Source of the DNA: Capnocytophaga catalasegens
GTDB taxonomy: Bacteria > Bacteroidota > Bacteroidia > Flavobacteriales > Flavobacteriaceae
DNA: 64,000 bases
Assembly (NCBI RefSeq): GCF_026005215.1
Contig: NZ_BPMA01000021.1
Coordinates: 48,801 to 112,800, forward strand
Direction: 5' to 3'
Positions 55,742 to 64,000 of the stretch are shown in pieces. The position numbers were made by a program, and so were the translations under genes. Every line of letters starts with the position of its first letter. Within the stretch, counting starts at the first letter, position 1. The notes under the pieces were generated by a model, which saw only the letters and a program-made list of their open reading frames with translations, did not search any database and was not told the origin of the DNA.

Positions 55742-56470
55742 ATGAAACAACTACTATATATCATATTCTTATCGCTATTTATCCCAAATACAACTACTAT
55801 ATGGGGGCAATCTCTTGTTGGATATTGGAAGATTAAAGAGTTTATATGGAATACATCTAAAAATGAATATACACTCTATGAACATCGAAAAGTTGAGAAA
55901 GCTGGATATGGTAATCGTATTCAATTTAATGAAGACGGAACTTTCAGGTGCTCCTATTCAGCTCCTTGTGGTAATGATTGTTTTCCTTTTTCATCAGGGA
56001 ATTATCGAATACTCGATAATAACTATATAGAAATTATTGTAAATTATATTTCTCAAGATGGTTTTTGTGAGGAGATAAACGAAGAAGGCAATTGGAACTT
56101 AGGCAACTACTACATGTACTTTGGTAATGGAGGTATTTGTAAGCTAGTCAAAAGTTCAAATACAATTGATGTCGATAAACAAAAAGCTATATATACTGCA
56201 ATGATAGATACTTATATGATATATTACTTTATCATTAACCGAAATAAAACCTATGTAAAGACACCTAAGGAAAGTCCGCTACAAGAACTTCTCAAAACAC
56301 ATCTTTCGATAACTAATTACAAAGTTATAGCTAAGCGACAACAAGGAGTTTATGATATCTTTTTAATTAAAAACTTAGATAAAAACGATGACTATTGGAT
56401 ATTCAACATATACAAAGATGGTTCATTCTGTTATAATTATAAGGAACTCAAAGAAAAATACTTTAAATAA
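55742..56470 (+). CDS. Exported protein of unknown function, lipocalin-like, between mrpD and mrpE
   Basis: The 242-residue product has a signal peptide (to about TIWGQ, residue 22) and a beta-rich start SLVGYWKIKEFIWN ... FNEDGTFRCSYSAPCGNDC, reminiscent of lipocalin-like domains, with six or so cysteines in the first half. The second half is not recognisable. It interrupts the mrp gene order, 151 bases after mrpD and 19 before mrpE, and has a more A/T-rich sequence than the mrp genes. Confidence 0.7.
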   Translation: MKQLLYIIFLSLFIPNTTTIWGQSLVGYWKIKEFIWNTSKNEYTLYEHRKVEKAGYGNRIQFNEDGTFRCSYSAPCGNDCFPFSSGNYRILDNNYIEIIVNYISQDGFCEEINEEGNWNLGNYYMYFGNGGICKLVKSSNTIDVDKQKAIYTAMIDTYMIYYFIINRNKTYVKTPKESPLQELLKTHLSITNYKVIAKRQQGVYDIFLIKNLDKNDDYWIFNIYKDGSFCYNYKELKEKYFK

Positions 56471-56489
56471 CATATAAATATATGATATT

Positions 56490-56972
56490 ATGATAAAACA
56501 ATTCTTACTCAACGTCTTACTGATGATAGTCTGGGTACTACTTACGGGTAGTTTTACCTTGGCAGACTTCATCTTCGGGTTTGTGTTAGGTTATGGTATC
56601 TTATGGCTTGTATATCGACTTTCCAAAGGAGAAGGAAGGCGGTATTTTATAGTCGTTCCCAAGTCTATTATGCTATTCTTGTTCTTTATCAAAGAACTAA
56701 TTAAAGCTAATTTGCACGTTGCCTATGAGGTTATGACCCCAAAGCTTCGTATTACACCAGGTATTGTAGCGGTTCCACTAAGTGTTACTTCCGATTTTGA
56801 AATCTTATTGCTTACTAATCTTATATCACTCACACCTGGAACCTTCTGTATTGATGTATCCAAAGATAGAAAAACACTCTATGTACACGAAATGTACGTA
56901 GGCAATAAGGAGCAATACATAAAAAATATTAAAAACGGATTTGAAAAACGAATATTAGAAATTACACAATGA
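56490..56972 (+). CDS. mrpE: Na+/H+ antiporter subunit MrpE (MnhE)
   Basis: The 160-residue protein has two or three N-terminal helices and the MnhE block IVAVPLSVTSDFEILLLTNL ... SLTPGTFCIDVSKDRKTLYVH. Its stop overlaps the mrpF start by four bases (ATGA). Confidence 0.93.
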   Translation: MIKQFLLNVLLMIVWVLLTGSFTLADFIFGFVLGYGILWLVYRLSKGEGRRYFIVVPKSIMLFLFFIKELIKANLHVAYEVMTPKLRITPGIVAVPLSVTSDFEILLLTNLISLTPGTFCIDVSKDRKTLYVHEMYVGNKEQYIKNIKNGFEKRILEITQ

Positions 56973-57259
56973 TACACTTAGACACTATACTTACCTATGT
57001 GGTACTCCCTATGGTAGGAGTTGCCATCTTACTTATCGGGTATCGCTTTTTGAAAGGTCCTAAAATATCAGACCGCATCTTATGTTCCGATATGTTATTT
57101 ACCTTAGGTACAGCGGTTATAGCCCTATATGGTATCAAGGTTAATAATCCTATCTTTCTGGACATAGCCCTGATGTTTGCTTTGATAGCATTTTTAAGTA
57201 CGGTAGCCTTCTCGTACTATTTAGTAAATCGACATAAAAATAATACACGGAAAAAATGA
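56969..57259 (+). CDS. mrpF: Na+/H+ antiporter subunit MrpF (MnhF)
   Basis: The 96-residue protein has three helices and the family mark RFLKGPKISDRILCSDMLFT. It overlaps both neighbours by four bases (ATGA junctions), so mrpE-F-G are translationally coupled. Confidence 0.93.
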   Translation: MIHLDTILTYVVLPMVGVAILLIGYRFLKGPKISDRILCSDMLFTLGTAVIALYGIKVNNPIFLDIALMFALIAFLSTVAFSYYLVNRHKNNTRKK

Positions 57260-57597
57260 TAGAAATACTTATTGGCGTACTTGCCTTTCTGGGAGCTTTG
57301 TTTATCCTTATGGCAGGAATCGGGGTTGTAAGAATGCCCGATACATATCTGAGAATGTCTGTAGCTACCAAATCGACAACTTTGGGCGTAGGACTTACAC
57401 TTGTTGCCTTTGGACTGCATTTCCAAGAGCAAATGACTACAATGCGCGTACTTATTATTATACTTTTTGTAATGATTACAGCGCCTGTATCAGCACATCT
57501 AATGGGGCGTGCTACTTATATTAGCAAAAACAAGCTTTGGGACAAATCCGTTTCCGATGACCTCAAAGACAAATACGATGAAGAGGATCATTGTTAG
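57256..57597 (+). CDS. mrpG: Na+/H+ antiporter subunit MrpG (MnhG)
   Basis: The 113-residue protein has three helices and the MnhG pattern GIGVVRMPDTYLRMSVATKS and APVSAHLMGRATYIS. It is the last Mrp subunit; the following gene, 41 bases on, is a small unknown anchored protein. Confidence 0.93.
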   Translation: MIEILIGVLAFLGALFILMAGIGVVRMPDTYLRMSVATKSTTLGVGLTLVAFGLHFQEQMTTMRVLIIILFVMITAPVSAHLMGRATYISKNKLWDKSVSDDLKDKYDEEDHC

Positions 57598-57637
57598 CAA
57601 AAGACCCTTTTTATAACCATATAATTCTTATCTCAGT

Positions 57638-58066
57638 ATGAAAAAAGGAATTGTTATAGCTGTACTTTGCCTTATTTCTATTCTGATATACTTTTTGTAT
57701 AATCCATTAGAAAAGGAAAAACAAACTATTTGCCTAATGTATGTAGCATTTGCCTGCGAGTGTGCCAACTGGGTACCTACTGACTATGTACAATATTTAG
57801 ATAATCCGTCATTAGCCCCATCTGATTATAGCATTTTTATAGAACCTGCATATACAAACTTAGTTCTTCCAGATACATTAGGATATAACGGAGATATTAT
57901 TTGCTTTACAGGACAATTCTATCAACAAAAAGGCTTTCCAAAAGGTTATAAATCATATCAATACCCCGAAAAAGCTCGTGTATTTCGCTATACTGATTAT
58001 AAAATAATTTCAAGCAATTATCAAATTATTCAAAAAAACATAAAAGAGCCTAACAACTCTTTGTAA
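57638..58066 (+). CDS. Small membrane-anchored protein of unknown function
   Basis: The 142-residue protein has one N-terminal helix (about 5-22) and then a soluble domain with a CLMYVAFACECANW motif (three Cys) and many aromatic residues. I do not recognise a family. It follows mrpG by 41 bases and may be transcribed with it. Confidence 0.7.
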   Translation: MKKGIVIAVLCLISILIYFLYNPLEKEKQTICLMYVAFACECANWVPTDYVQYLDNPSLAPSDYSIFIEPAYTNLVLPDTLGYNGDIICFTGQFYQQKGFPKGYKSYQYPEKARVFRYTDYKIISSNYQIIQKNIKEPNNSL

Positions 58067-58272
58067 TATCTTTTTATTATATACAAAATTATCTCAGTTT
58101 TTTAATCATCTAAGTACGAAATCGTAGGTAAAAAAGCTCCTTTTAAGGTATTTTTCTCTTTATCAACATCAAAAAATAGCATTTTATGACGAAAAATACT
58201 ATTTTATTTTGTTGAAAATCAGCTATATAAACATTTTTATCCTTTTTTATTTTTTATTTTCAAATAAAAATT

Positions 58273-58280
58273 TACTTTTG
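58273..58280 (+). promoter_or_regulatory. -7 promoter element of the DUF2795 gene
   Basis: TACTTTTG matches TAnnTTTG and shows that the start is the ATG at 58305, not an earlier in-frame one. Confidence 0.6.
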
Positions 58281-58304
58281 CGCAAACAAAAATATATTAA
58301 AATT

Positions 58305-58526
58305 ATGTATTGGACATTGGAATTAGCATCTTATCTGAGTGATGCACCTTGGCCTGCTACCAAAGATGAAATTATCGATTATGCAATTCGTACAGGCGCA
58401 CCTATGGAGGTTGTTGAAAACTTACAAGCCTTAGAAGACGAAGGAGATATGTACGAATCAATTGAAGAAATATGGCCAGACTACCCTACTGATGAAGATT
58501 ATCTTTGGAATGAAGATGAATATTAA
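58305..58526 (+). CDS. DUF2795-family small acidic protein
   Basis: The 73-residue acidic protein begins MYWTLELASYLSDAPWPATK and contains GAPMEVVENLQALEDEGD, the DUF2795 pattern that is highly conserved in Bacteroidota. Function unknown. The terminator directly behind it and its own promoter make it a strong single-gene unit. Confidence 0.85.
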   Translation: MYWTLELASYLSDAPWPATKDEIIDYAIRTGAPMEVVENLQALEDEGDMYESIEEIWPDYPTDEDYLWNEDEY

Positions 58527-58557
58527 AAAAGAGATGCCCTTTTGCATCTCTTTTTTC
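58525..58557 (+). terminator. Rho-independent terminator after the DUF2795 gene
   Basis: AAAAAAGAGATGC and GCATCTCTTTTTT form a perfect 13-bp stem; it can serve both strands, so it may also end the convergent TRIC gene. Confidence 0.85.
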
Positions 58558-58564
58558 TGTTCAT

Positions 58565-59206
58565 CTATTCTATTTTAGGCAATTGCCAATGGTATTTTAC
58601 CGCAAGTAATCGTATTACAATAATAACTGCTACCGTTAGTATATCGACCCAATTATTTTCAAAATTTGCAGATCGCAACAATACAAATACTATCCCCCCT
58701 ACAAGACACGGAGTAGCGTATATCTCCCGATGCAGAATAGCAGGAACTTCATTGCACAAAATATCTCGAATAGCTCCACCAAAACAACCTGTAACCGCAC
58801 CAAGCCCAATAGCAATAGCCGGATGAAGCCCAAAAGCAAGCCCTTTGTGTATCCCTATAATGGTAAATACTCCAAGTCCAATTGTATCAAAAAGCAGTAA
58901 TGATTTGCGTAAATATAACATCTTTTCACGAAAAATAAATGTCAGAGAAGCTCCAATAGCTATCATGACCATATAAATAGGTTGTTTCATCCAAAAAACG
59001 GGTGTACTTCCAATCATCATATCACGCAATGTCCCCCCTCCCATGCCAGTTACCGAAGCTATGATAAACATTCCGAAGATATCCATTTTATGTTCTCTCG
59101 CTGCCAATGCTCCCGAAATAGCAAAAACAATTGTTCCTATCAAATCCATAATAAATAAAAATGGGACAAAGGTAAAATCATTGGGCAAAGCTTTCAGTGT
59201 TTCCAT
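58565..59206 (-). CDS. TRIC-family (UPF0126) cation channel protein
   Basis: The 213-residue membrane protein has seven helices with an internal repeat: each half has a glycine-rich motif before Arg-Asp (VTGMGGGTLRDMM and VTGCFGGAIRDIL), the mark of prokaryotic TRIC channels. Ion specificity is unknown. The ATG at 59206 is used because an in-frame TTG at 59230 lies within the promoter element. Its 3' end meets the DUF2795 gene's terminator. Confidence 0.88.
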   Translation of the reverse strand: METLKALPNDFTFVPFLFIMDLIGTIVFAISGALAAREHKMDIFGMFIIASVTGMGGGTLRDMMIGSTPVFWMKQPIYMVMIAIGASLTFIFREKMLYLRKSLLLFDTIGLGVFTIIGIHKGLAFGLHPAIAIGLGAVTGCFGGAIRDILCNEVPAILHREIYATPCLVGGIVFVLLRSANFENNWVDILTVAVIIVIRLLAVKYHWQLPKIE

Positions 59207-59227
59207 TATAAATAATAAAAAATCGTG

Positions 59228-59235
59228 CAAAATTA
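59228..59235 (-). promoter_or_regulatory. -7 promoter element of the TRIC gene
   Basis: The minus strand reads TAATTTTG, 22 bases before the ATG at 59206. Confidence 0.6.
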
Positions 59236-59296
59236 CAATTTTTCAAAAGAAGTACATAATTCTGATACTTAAAATTTTTCCATAGAATATTTTTTG

Positions 59297-59304
59297 TACC
59301 TTTG
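59297..59304 (+). promoter_or_regulatory. -7 promoter element of the HD-domain gene
   Basis: TACCTTTG matches TAnnTTTG, leaving only about 13-18 bases before the TTG start. Confidence 0.6.
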
Positions 59305-59322
59305 TGCCTAAATTTTTTGTAT

Positions 59323-60552
59323 TTGAGTACTCGTAACAAATTAAAAATAGTCAATGACCCAGTACATGGGTTTATAAATATCCCTGACGAATTGATTTTC
59401 GACCTAATAGAACATCCTTATTTTCAAAGACTTAGACGAATTTCACAAATGGGACTTTCGTATTTGGTATATCCAGGTGCAAGACATACACGCTTTCATC
59501 ATGCGATGGGGTGTATGCACCTGATGCAAAAAGCTGTACAAACACTTCGCTTTAAGGGAATTCAGATATCCAAAGAAGAAGAAGAAGGTTTATATATAGC
59601 CATCTTACTACACGATATTGGACATGGTCCTTTTTCGCATGCAATGGAACACAGTATCGTTGAGGGAATTTCTCACGAAGAAATTTCGCTATTATTTATG
59701 CAAGAACTAAACAAAGTTTTCGACAATAAGCTCTCTATTGCTATTCAGATTTTCCGAAAAGAATATCCACGAAAATTTATGAATCAATTAGTTTCAAGTC
59801 AGTTAGATATTGACCGATTAGACTATTTGAAACGGGATAGTTTTTATACAGGAGTTGCCGAAGGAAATATCAATTCAGAACGAATTATCGCAATGCTCAA
59901 TGTCAAAAACGATATACTTGTTGTTGAAGATAAAGGCATTTATTCTATTGAGAAATTTTTAGTTGCGCGTCGATTGATGTACTGGCAAGTATATCTGCAC
60001 AAAACAAGTATTATTGCCGAACAATTACTTATAAAAGTATTGAAACGTGCCAAAGAATTGACTCACATAGGCAAAAAACTTCCAATGTCTTCGGCTTTGA
60101 CCTATTTTGTTAGAAATAAAATTTCTACAGAAACCTTTGACAACAAAGCACTTTCTATTTTTGCTAAATTAGACGATTGTGATATTATCTCTGCTATGAA
60201 AGAATGGGAAAATTGTGATGATTTTGTTCTTGCAAAACTCAGTACAATGCTTCTGAACAGAGACCTACTTCGAGTAAAAATTCGAAAAAACTTACCTGAC
60301 AAAGAAAAAATAAAGCAACTTAGAGAACAAACTGAACAGAAATATAATATCCCGTTAGAAATGACTGATTACTTCGTTTTTACAGGAGAAATTTATAATA
60401 CAGCTTATAATAAAAATAGTCAAAATATTTTTATTTCGACTAAAAATGGGAAAATTTTAGATGTAACAACAGCTTCTGACCAAATGAATTTAGAAGCACT
60501 TTCTACTAAAGTTACCAAATATTTCTTGTGTTATCCAAAAGAATTTAATTGA
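59323..60552 (+). CDS. HD-domain phosphohydrolase (dGTPase-like)
   Basis: The 409-residue protein has an HD domain: GARHTRFHHAMGCMHLM, then ILLHDIGHGPFSHAMEHS with the HD metal pair, then SQLDIDRLDYLKRD. It resembles SAMHD1/dGTPase-type hydrolases, but the substrate is unknown. The start is a TTG (59323, with TTG 59317 as alternative); no ATG precedes the conserved KLKIVNDPVHGF. The order HD protein, lpxD, lpxC/fabZ, lpxA is typical of flavobacteria. Confidence 0.85.
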   Translation: MSTRNKLKIVNDPVHGFINIPDELIFDLIEHPYFQRLRRISQMGLSYLVYPGARHTRFHHAMGCMHLMQKAVQTLRFKGIQISKEEEEGLYIAILLHDIGHGPFSHAMEHSIVEGISHEEISLLFMQELNKVFDNKLSIAIQIFRKEYPRKFMNQLVSSQLDIDRLDYLKRDSFYTGVAEGNINSERIIAMLNVKNDILVVEDKGIYSIEKFLVARRLMYWQVYLHKTSIIAEQLLIKVLKRAKELTHIGKKLPMSSALTYFVRNKISTETFDNKALSIFAKLDDCDIISAMKEWENCDDFVLAKLSTMLLNRDLLRVKIRKNLPDKEKIKQLREQTEQKYNIPLEMTDYFVFTGEIYNTAYNKNSQNIFISTKNGKILDVTTASDQMNLEALSTKVTKYFLCYPKEFN

Positions 60553-60612
60553 CAAGTTATAACAAAAACGATATTTTTTAATCAAAATTGTAAATAATTT
60601 GATTTGTTTTTT

Positions 60613-60620
60613 TATTTTTG
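60613..60620 (+). promoter_or_regulatory. -7 promoter element of the lpxD operon
   Basis: TATTTTTG matches TAnnTTTG. The leader that follows is about 53 bases. Confidence 0.6.
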
Positions 60621-60640
60621 TACCCAAATAAACAAATCAA

Positions 60641-60658
60641 ATGGTAGAGTAATACCAT
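60641..60658 (+). promoter_or_regulatory. Leader hairpin with a three-codon open frame upstream of lpxD
   Basis: ATGGTA and TACCAT pair around the loop GAGTAA, and the same bases read ATG-GTA-GAG-TAA. Either feature could affect translation from the weak GTG start of lpxD; this is inference only. Confidence 0.35.
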
Positions 60659-60678
60659 ATTCATTAAAATCGTACATA

Positions 60679-61713
60679 GTGAAAGTAAAAGCTATACAAA
60701 TATCCGAAATACTGCAAGGAGAACTTGTTGGAAATCCTGATGTGGAAATTTTTAAACTTGCAAAAATAGAAGAAGGCACTAAAGGTGCTATTACTTTTTT
60801 GGCTAATCCAAAATATCGGCACCATATTTACACAACTGAGGCATCTGTGGTAATTGTAAGTGATGATTTTGTTCCTGAACAAAAAATAAAATCGACACTC
60901 ATCAAAGTTAATAATCCGTATTCGGCTTTTACGAAATTATTGGAATATTATCATCAGATGAAGTTGATGAATAAAGTTGGGATTGAAAATCCTGTTTATA
61001 TAGCTCCATCGGCAAAGATTGGAGAGAATGTATATATTGGTGCATTTGTTAGTATTGGAGAAAATGTTGTTATTAGTAACAATGTAAAAATTTATCCAAA
61101 TACGAATATCGGAGAAAATACTTCTGTGGGAGAGAATACAATTATTTTCAGCGGGGTGAATATCTACTCCGATACTGTTATTGGTAAGAACTGCGTACTG
61201 CATTCGGGAGTGGTCATTGGAGGTGATGGCTTTGGCTTTGCACCACAAGAAGATGGTCATTATAAAAAAGTGCCACAAATAGGAAATGTCATTTTGGAAG
61301 ATAATATTGAAATTGGAGCAAATACAACAATTGATAAAGCTACGTTGGGTTCAACAATTATCCGGCAAGGTGCCAAGATTGATAATCTAGTTCAAATTGC
61401 ACACAATGTAGAAGTTGGTGAGCATACGGTAATTGCCTCGCAATCGGGAATAGCTGGGTCGACCAAGATAGGAAGTAATTGCGTTATCGGAGGACAAGTA
61501 GGTATTGTAGGGCATATTAGTATAGGTAACGGCGCAAAGATACAAGCACAATCGGGAATTGCTAGCAATATTGATGATAATGAAGTAGTGCAAGGTTCTC
61601 CTGCATTGGGATATATGGAATATAACAAGTCGTATGTTGTATTCCGCAAACTTCCGCAGTTAGCAAAAAAGATACACGAATTAGAGAAATATATAATCCA
61701 TAAAAAACAATAA
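60679..61713 (+). CDS. lpxD: UDP-3-O-acylglucosamine N-acyltransferase LpxD
   Basis: The 344-residue enzyme adds the second acyl chain in lipid A synthesis. It has an N-terminal uridine-binding domain (about 1-100) and a left-handed beta-helix made of hexapeptides (IGENVYIGAFVSIG and many more), with the catalytic His in IAHNVEVGEHTVIAS and GGDGFGFAP. The start is GTG (60679), giving the family N-terminus MKVKAIQISEIL; the open frame upstream is not conserved. It is followed 3 bases later by lpxC/fabZ. Confidence 0.94.
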   Translation: MKVKAIQISEILQGELVGNPDVEIFKLAKIEEGTKGAITFLANPKYRHHIYTTEASVVIVSDDFVPEQKIKSTLIKVNNPYSAFTKLLEYYHQMKLMNKVGIENPVYIAPSAKIGENVYIGAFVSIGENVVISNNVKIYPNTNIGENTSVGENTIIFSGVNIYSDTVIGKNCVLHSGVVIGGDGFGFAPQEDGHYKKVPQIGNVILEDNIEIGANTTIDKATLGSTIIRQGAKIDNLVQIAHNVEVGEHTVIASQSGIAGSTKIGSNCVIGGQVGIVGHISIGNGAKIQAQSGIASNIDDNEVVQGSPALGYMEYNKSYVVFRKLPQLAKKIHELEKYIIHKKQ

Positions 61714-61716
61714 ATA

Positions 61717-63111
61717 GTGAAACAGCATACTTTATCAACGGAGATTACCCTCACGGGTAAAGGTCTTCACACGGGAAAAGATGTTACATTAACTTTAAAG
61801 CCAGCCCCTATCAATACGGGGTTTGTTTTTGTACGTGTCGATTTGGAAGGCGCACCACACATTGAAGCAGATGCCAATTATGTTACAAATACTGAAAGGG
61901 GTACTGTTTTAGAGAAAAAAGGTGTGCGGATACAGACCTGCGAGCACATTTTGGCTTCGCTTGTGGGAATGAATTTGGACAATGTTTTCATTGAGCTTAA
62001 TGCCTCAGAACCTCCTATTATGGACGGGTCTGCGAAATTCTTTGTAGAAGCCATTGAGAAGGCAGGAGTTGTAGTGCAAGATGCCGAGCGCAATGAATAT
62101 ATCGTTCGGGAGGTAATCTCTTATGTAAATGAAGAAACAGGTTCGGAAATAACGATAATCCCTTCAGAGGAGTATCAGGTTACTACGATGGTCGATTTTG
62201 GGACAAAAATTCTCGGCACGCAGAATGCATATATGAATTCGCTCAAAGAATTTCCAAAAGATATAGCTTCGGCACGGACATTCAGTTTCTTACACGAGCT
62301 TGAAACACTTCTGGATCATGGACTTATCAAAGGAGGCGACTTGAACAACGCTATCATCTACGTAGATAAGGAATTATCAGAAGAAACGATGGATAAGCTG
62401 AAAAAAATCTTCAATAAAGACAAGGTTGCTGTTAATCCCAATGGGATATTGGACAATATAACACTACACTACTCTAATGAGGCAGCACGGCATAAGTTAT
62501 TGGACGTGATTGGCGATTTGGCGCTTGTAGGTACATACATAAGAGGCAAAGTAATTGCTAATAAACCCGGACACTTTACCAATACACAATTTGCAAAAAA
62601 ATTATCAAAAATCATTGCCAACGAAAAGAAAAACGATATTCCGAAAGTAGATTTAAACCAAAAACCATTGCTCGATACGGTTCAAATAATGAATTTGTTA
62701 CCGCATCGTCCTCCAATGCTTTTGGTTGATAAGGTATTCGAACTTTCAGACAAACACGTAGTTGCTACTAAGAACGTAACGATGAACGAACCATTCTTCG
62801 TTGGTCACTTCCCAGGCGCACCGATAATGCCAGGTGTTCTCCAAATAGAAGCAATGGCGCAGGCAGGAGGTGTACTGATACTAAGCACCGTTCCCGACCC
62901 TGAGAATTACCTTACTTTCTTTATGAAAATAGATAATGTAAAATTCAAAGTACCCGTAATGCCTGGTGATACACTTATCTTCAAGTTGGAATTGCTCACT
63001 CCTATTCGTCGTGGTATTTGTCATATGCAAGCATATGCGTATGCTAATGGACGACTTGTTACCGAAGGCGAGTTGATGGCAAAAATTGTTAAACGAGATA
63101 ATCAGGTATAG
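61717..63111 (+). CDS. lpxC/fabZ: Fused LpxC deacetylase / FabZ hydroxyacyl-ACP dehydratase
   Basis: The 464-residue protein joins two enzymes: residues 1-310 are LpxC, the zinc deacetylase that commits to lipid A synthesis (His77 in TCEHILAS, and the HKLLDVIGDLAL zinc ligands near 258-262), and residues 315-464 are FabZ (LLPHRPPMLLVDK, GHFPGAPIMPGVLQIEAMAQ). This fusion is characteristic of Bacteroidota and Chlorobi. The start is GTG, 3 bases after lpxD. It precedes lpxA by 2 bases. Confidence 0.96.
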   Translation: MKQHTLSTEITLTGKGLHTGKDVTLTLKPAPINTGFVFVRVDLEGAPHIEADANYVTNTERGTVLEKKGVRIQTCEHILASLVGMNLDNVFIELNASEPPIMDGSAKFFVEAIEKAGVVVQDAERNEYIVREVISYVNEETGSEITIIPSEEYQVTTMVDFGTKILGTQNAYMNSLKEFPKDIASARTFSFLHELETLLDHGLIKGGDLNNAIIYVDKELSEETMDKLKKIFNKDKVAVNPNGILDNITLHYSNEAARHKLLDVIGDLALVGTYIRGKVIANKPGHFTNTQFAKKLSKIIANEKKNDIPKVDLNQKPLLDTVQIMNLLPHRPPMLLVDKVFELSDKHVVATKNVTMNEPFFVGHFPGAPIMPGVLQIEAMAQAGGVLILSTVPDPENYLTFFMKIDNVKFKVPVMPGDTLIFKLELLTPIRRGICHMQAYAYANGRLVTEGELMAKIVKRDNQV

Positions 63112-63113
63112 CT

Positions 63114-63902
63114 ATGAATCAACCTTTGGCATATATACACCCCGAAGCTAAAATTGCACAAAATGTAGTGATAGAACCTTTTGCTGTGATTTCTAAGAAT
63201 GTTACCATAGGCGAAGGCACTTGGATTGGGTCAAACGTAACGATAATGGAAGGAGCTCACATTGGGAAGAATTGTCGTATCTTCCCTAGCGCTGTAATCT
63301 CTGCCATCCCGCAAGATTTAAAATATCAAGGCGAGGAAACCACTGTGCATATTGGTGATAACACAACAATACGAGAGTGTGTAACCATTAACAAAGGTAC
63401 TTTTGACCGAATGAAAACTGTTGTAGGTACGAATTGTTTGATTATGGCGTATTGCCATATAGCTCACGATTGTATTGTGGGAGATGGTTGTATTTTTTCA
63501 AATGGGACGACGCTTGCCGGACATGTAAGCGTGGGCAATTCGGTAGTTATGGCAGGAATGACTGCTGTACATCAGTTCTGTTCGATAGGAAATTATGCTT
63601 TTGTAACGGGCGGGTCGTTAGTTCGTAAAGATGTTCCTCCGTATGTAAAAGCAGCGCGCGAGCCGTTATCTTATGTAGGAATAAATTCGGTTGGATTGCG
63701 TCGCCGTGGGTTTTCTTCTGAGAAAATTCGAGAAATACAGAATATCTATCGAATTCTTTTCCAGAAAAATTTGAATAATTCGCAAGCCCTCGAATATATT
63801 GAAGCAGAACTGGAGGCTACACCCGAGCGTGATGAGATTGTTCAATTCGTACGCGATTCACAACGTGGAATTATGAAAGGATATTTTAATTCAAGTAATT
63901 GA
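63114..63902 (+). CDS. lpxA: UDP-N-acetylglucosamine O-acyltransferase LpxA
   Basis: The 262-residue trimer-forming left-handed beta-helix enzyme starts lipid A synthesis. Hexapeptide repeats run from about 8 to 190; MAYCHIAHDC holds the catalytic His118 (His125 in E. coli), and the C-terminal helical domain (from about 195) is present (GLRRRGFSSEKIREIQ). It is the last gene in the window. In many flavobacteria efp follows, but the remaining 98 bases show no start of it. Confidence 0.96.
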   Translation: MNQPLAYIHPEAKIAQNVVIEPFAVISKNVTIGEGTWIGSNVTIMEGAHIGKNCRIFPSAVISAIPQDLKYQGEETTVHIGDNTTIRECVTINKGTFDRMKTVVGTNCLIMAYCHIAHDCIVGDGCIFSNGTTLAGHVSVGNSVVMAGMTAVHQFCSIGNYAFVTGGSLVRKDVPPYVKAAREPLSYVGINSVGLRRRGFSSEKIREIQNIYRILFQKNLNNSQALEYIEAELEATPERDEIVQFVRDSQRGIMKGYFNSSN

Positions 63903-64000
63903 TATTAAAGTAAAAACTATTAAAAATCACAACTTTTCATTCGAATGCATATCATAGTGTTTATTATGCTTATGCAATGTGGCAACAAATAAAAACACTA

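Noticed and set aside
49846-57597. Complex I or hydrogenase-4 operon
   Set aside because: NuoL-, NuoM- and NuoK-like proteins are present, but MnhB, MnhE, MnhF and MnhG subunits and no redox subunits show it to be an Mrp antiporter.
63945-63992. 15-codon frame resembling a lipoprotein signal (ends MLMQCGNK)
   Set aside because: Too short, no promoter element, and the stop follows at once; likely chance, though the window ends here.

Overview
The window looks like an AT-rich chromosomal segment of a Flavobacteriaceae-type Bacteroidota; a Capnocytophaga-like species is my best guess, by inference. Evidence: about two dozen upstream regions carry the Bacteroidota -7 promoter element TAnnTTTG with little sign of Shine-Dalgarno sequences; lpxC is fused to fabZ; the orders HD-protein/lpxD/lpxC-fabZ/lpxA and lptE/TPR/secG are the usual flavobacterial ones; and several proteins (DUF2795-type, DksA-like without zinc cysteines, DUF6261-like) are typical of the phylum. 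Most genes are chromosomal housekeeping genes; accessory-looking material is limited to a few patches.

Layout. 1-1.6 kb: end of an IS1-like element, then a dihaem cytochrome c peroxidase behind a perfect palindrome of FNR-box form. 1.7-5.3 kb: an ABC-F ATPase and the etfBA pair. 5.3-5.9 kb: a gene-free 42-bp tandem array, each unit carrying a -7-like promoter octamer. 5.9-9.1 kb: a CcoI-type copper P-ATPase divergent from a Crp/Fnr regulator, with a second FNR-like box between them. 9-14.5 kb (minus strand): esterase, metal-site-deficient dihydroorotase homologue, secG, TPR protein, lptE, lpdA. 14.7-21.2 kb: outer-membrane-like protein, truA, ABC exporter, RNA methyltransferase, M48 lipoprotein, FMN oxidoreductase. 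21.3-24.9 kb (minus): bioA behind a lipoprotein and a DUF6261-like gene, with a gene-free 0.5-kb AT-rich region upstream. 25.4-29.7 kb: UvrD/PcrA helicase and an MsbA-like exporter. 29.9-40.6 kb: GNAT, ileS (with an odd GC-rich insert), DksA-like protein, idi plus DUF192 protein, TPR protein, lipoprotein, two tandem DUF368/PopT-type transporters and aroE. 40.8-44.1 kb: a three-gene cluster of class A acid phosphatase, outer-membrane barrel-like protein (with a C9 tract) and histidine phosphatase. 44.3-49.7 kb: AGE epimerase plus YhcH protein (sialic-acid type), tRNA-Gly, queH, truB, a TonB-like protein, GNAT. 49.8-57.6 kb: a complete mrpABCDEFG Na+/H+ antiporter set interrupted by two unrelated genes. 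58.3-63.9 kb: DUF2795 protein, TRIC channel, HD hydrolase and the lipid A genes lpxD, lpxC/fabZ, lpxA.

How the parts fit. The cytochrome peroxidase, copper ATPase and Crp/Fnr regulator form a plausible oxygen-responsive set. lptE, lpxDCA and possibly the MsbA-like exporter serve lipopolysaccharide; the DUF368 pair probably recycles polyprenyl phosphate carriers. The phosphatase cluster would release phosphate from organic phosphates at the cell surface. The points most worth following are the 42-bp repeat arrays (two of the three lie upstream of DUF6261-like genes), the poly-C tract in the outer-membrane gene, the interrupted mrp operon and the palindromic insert in ileS.
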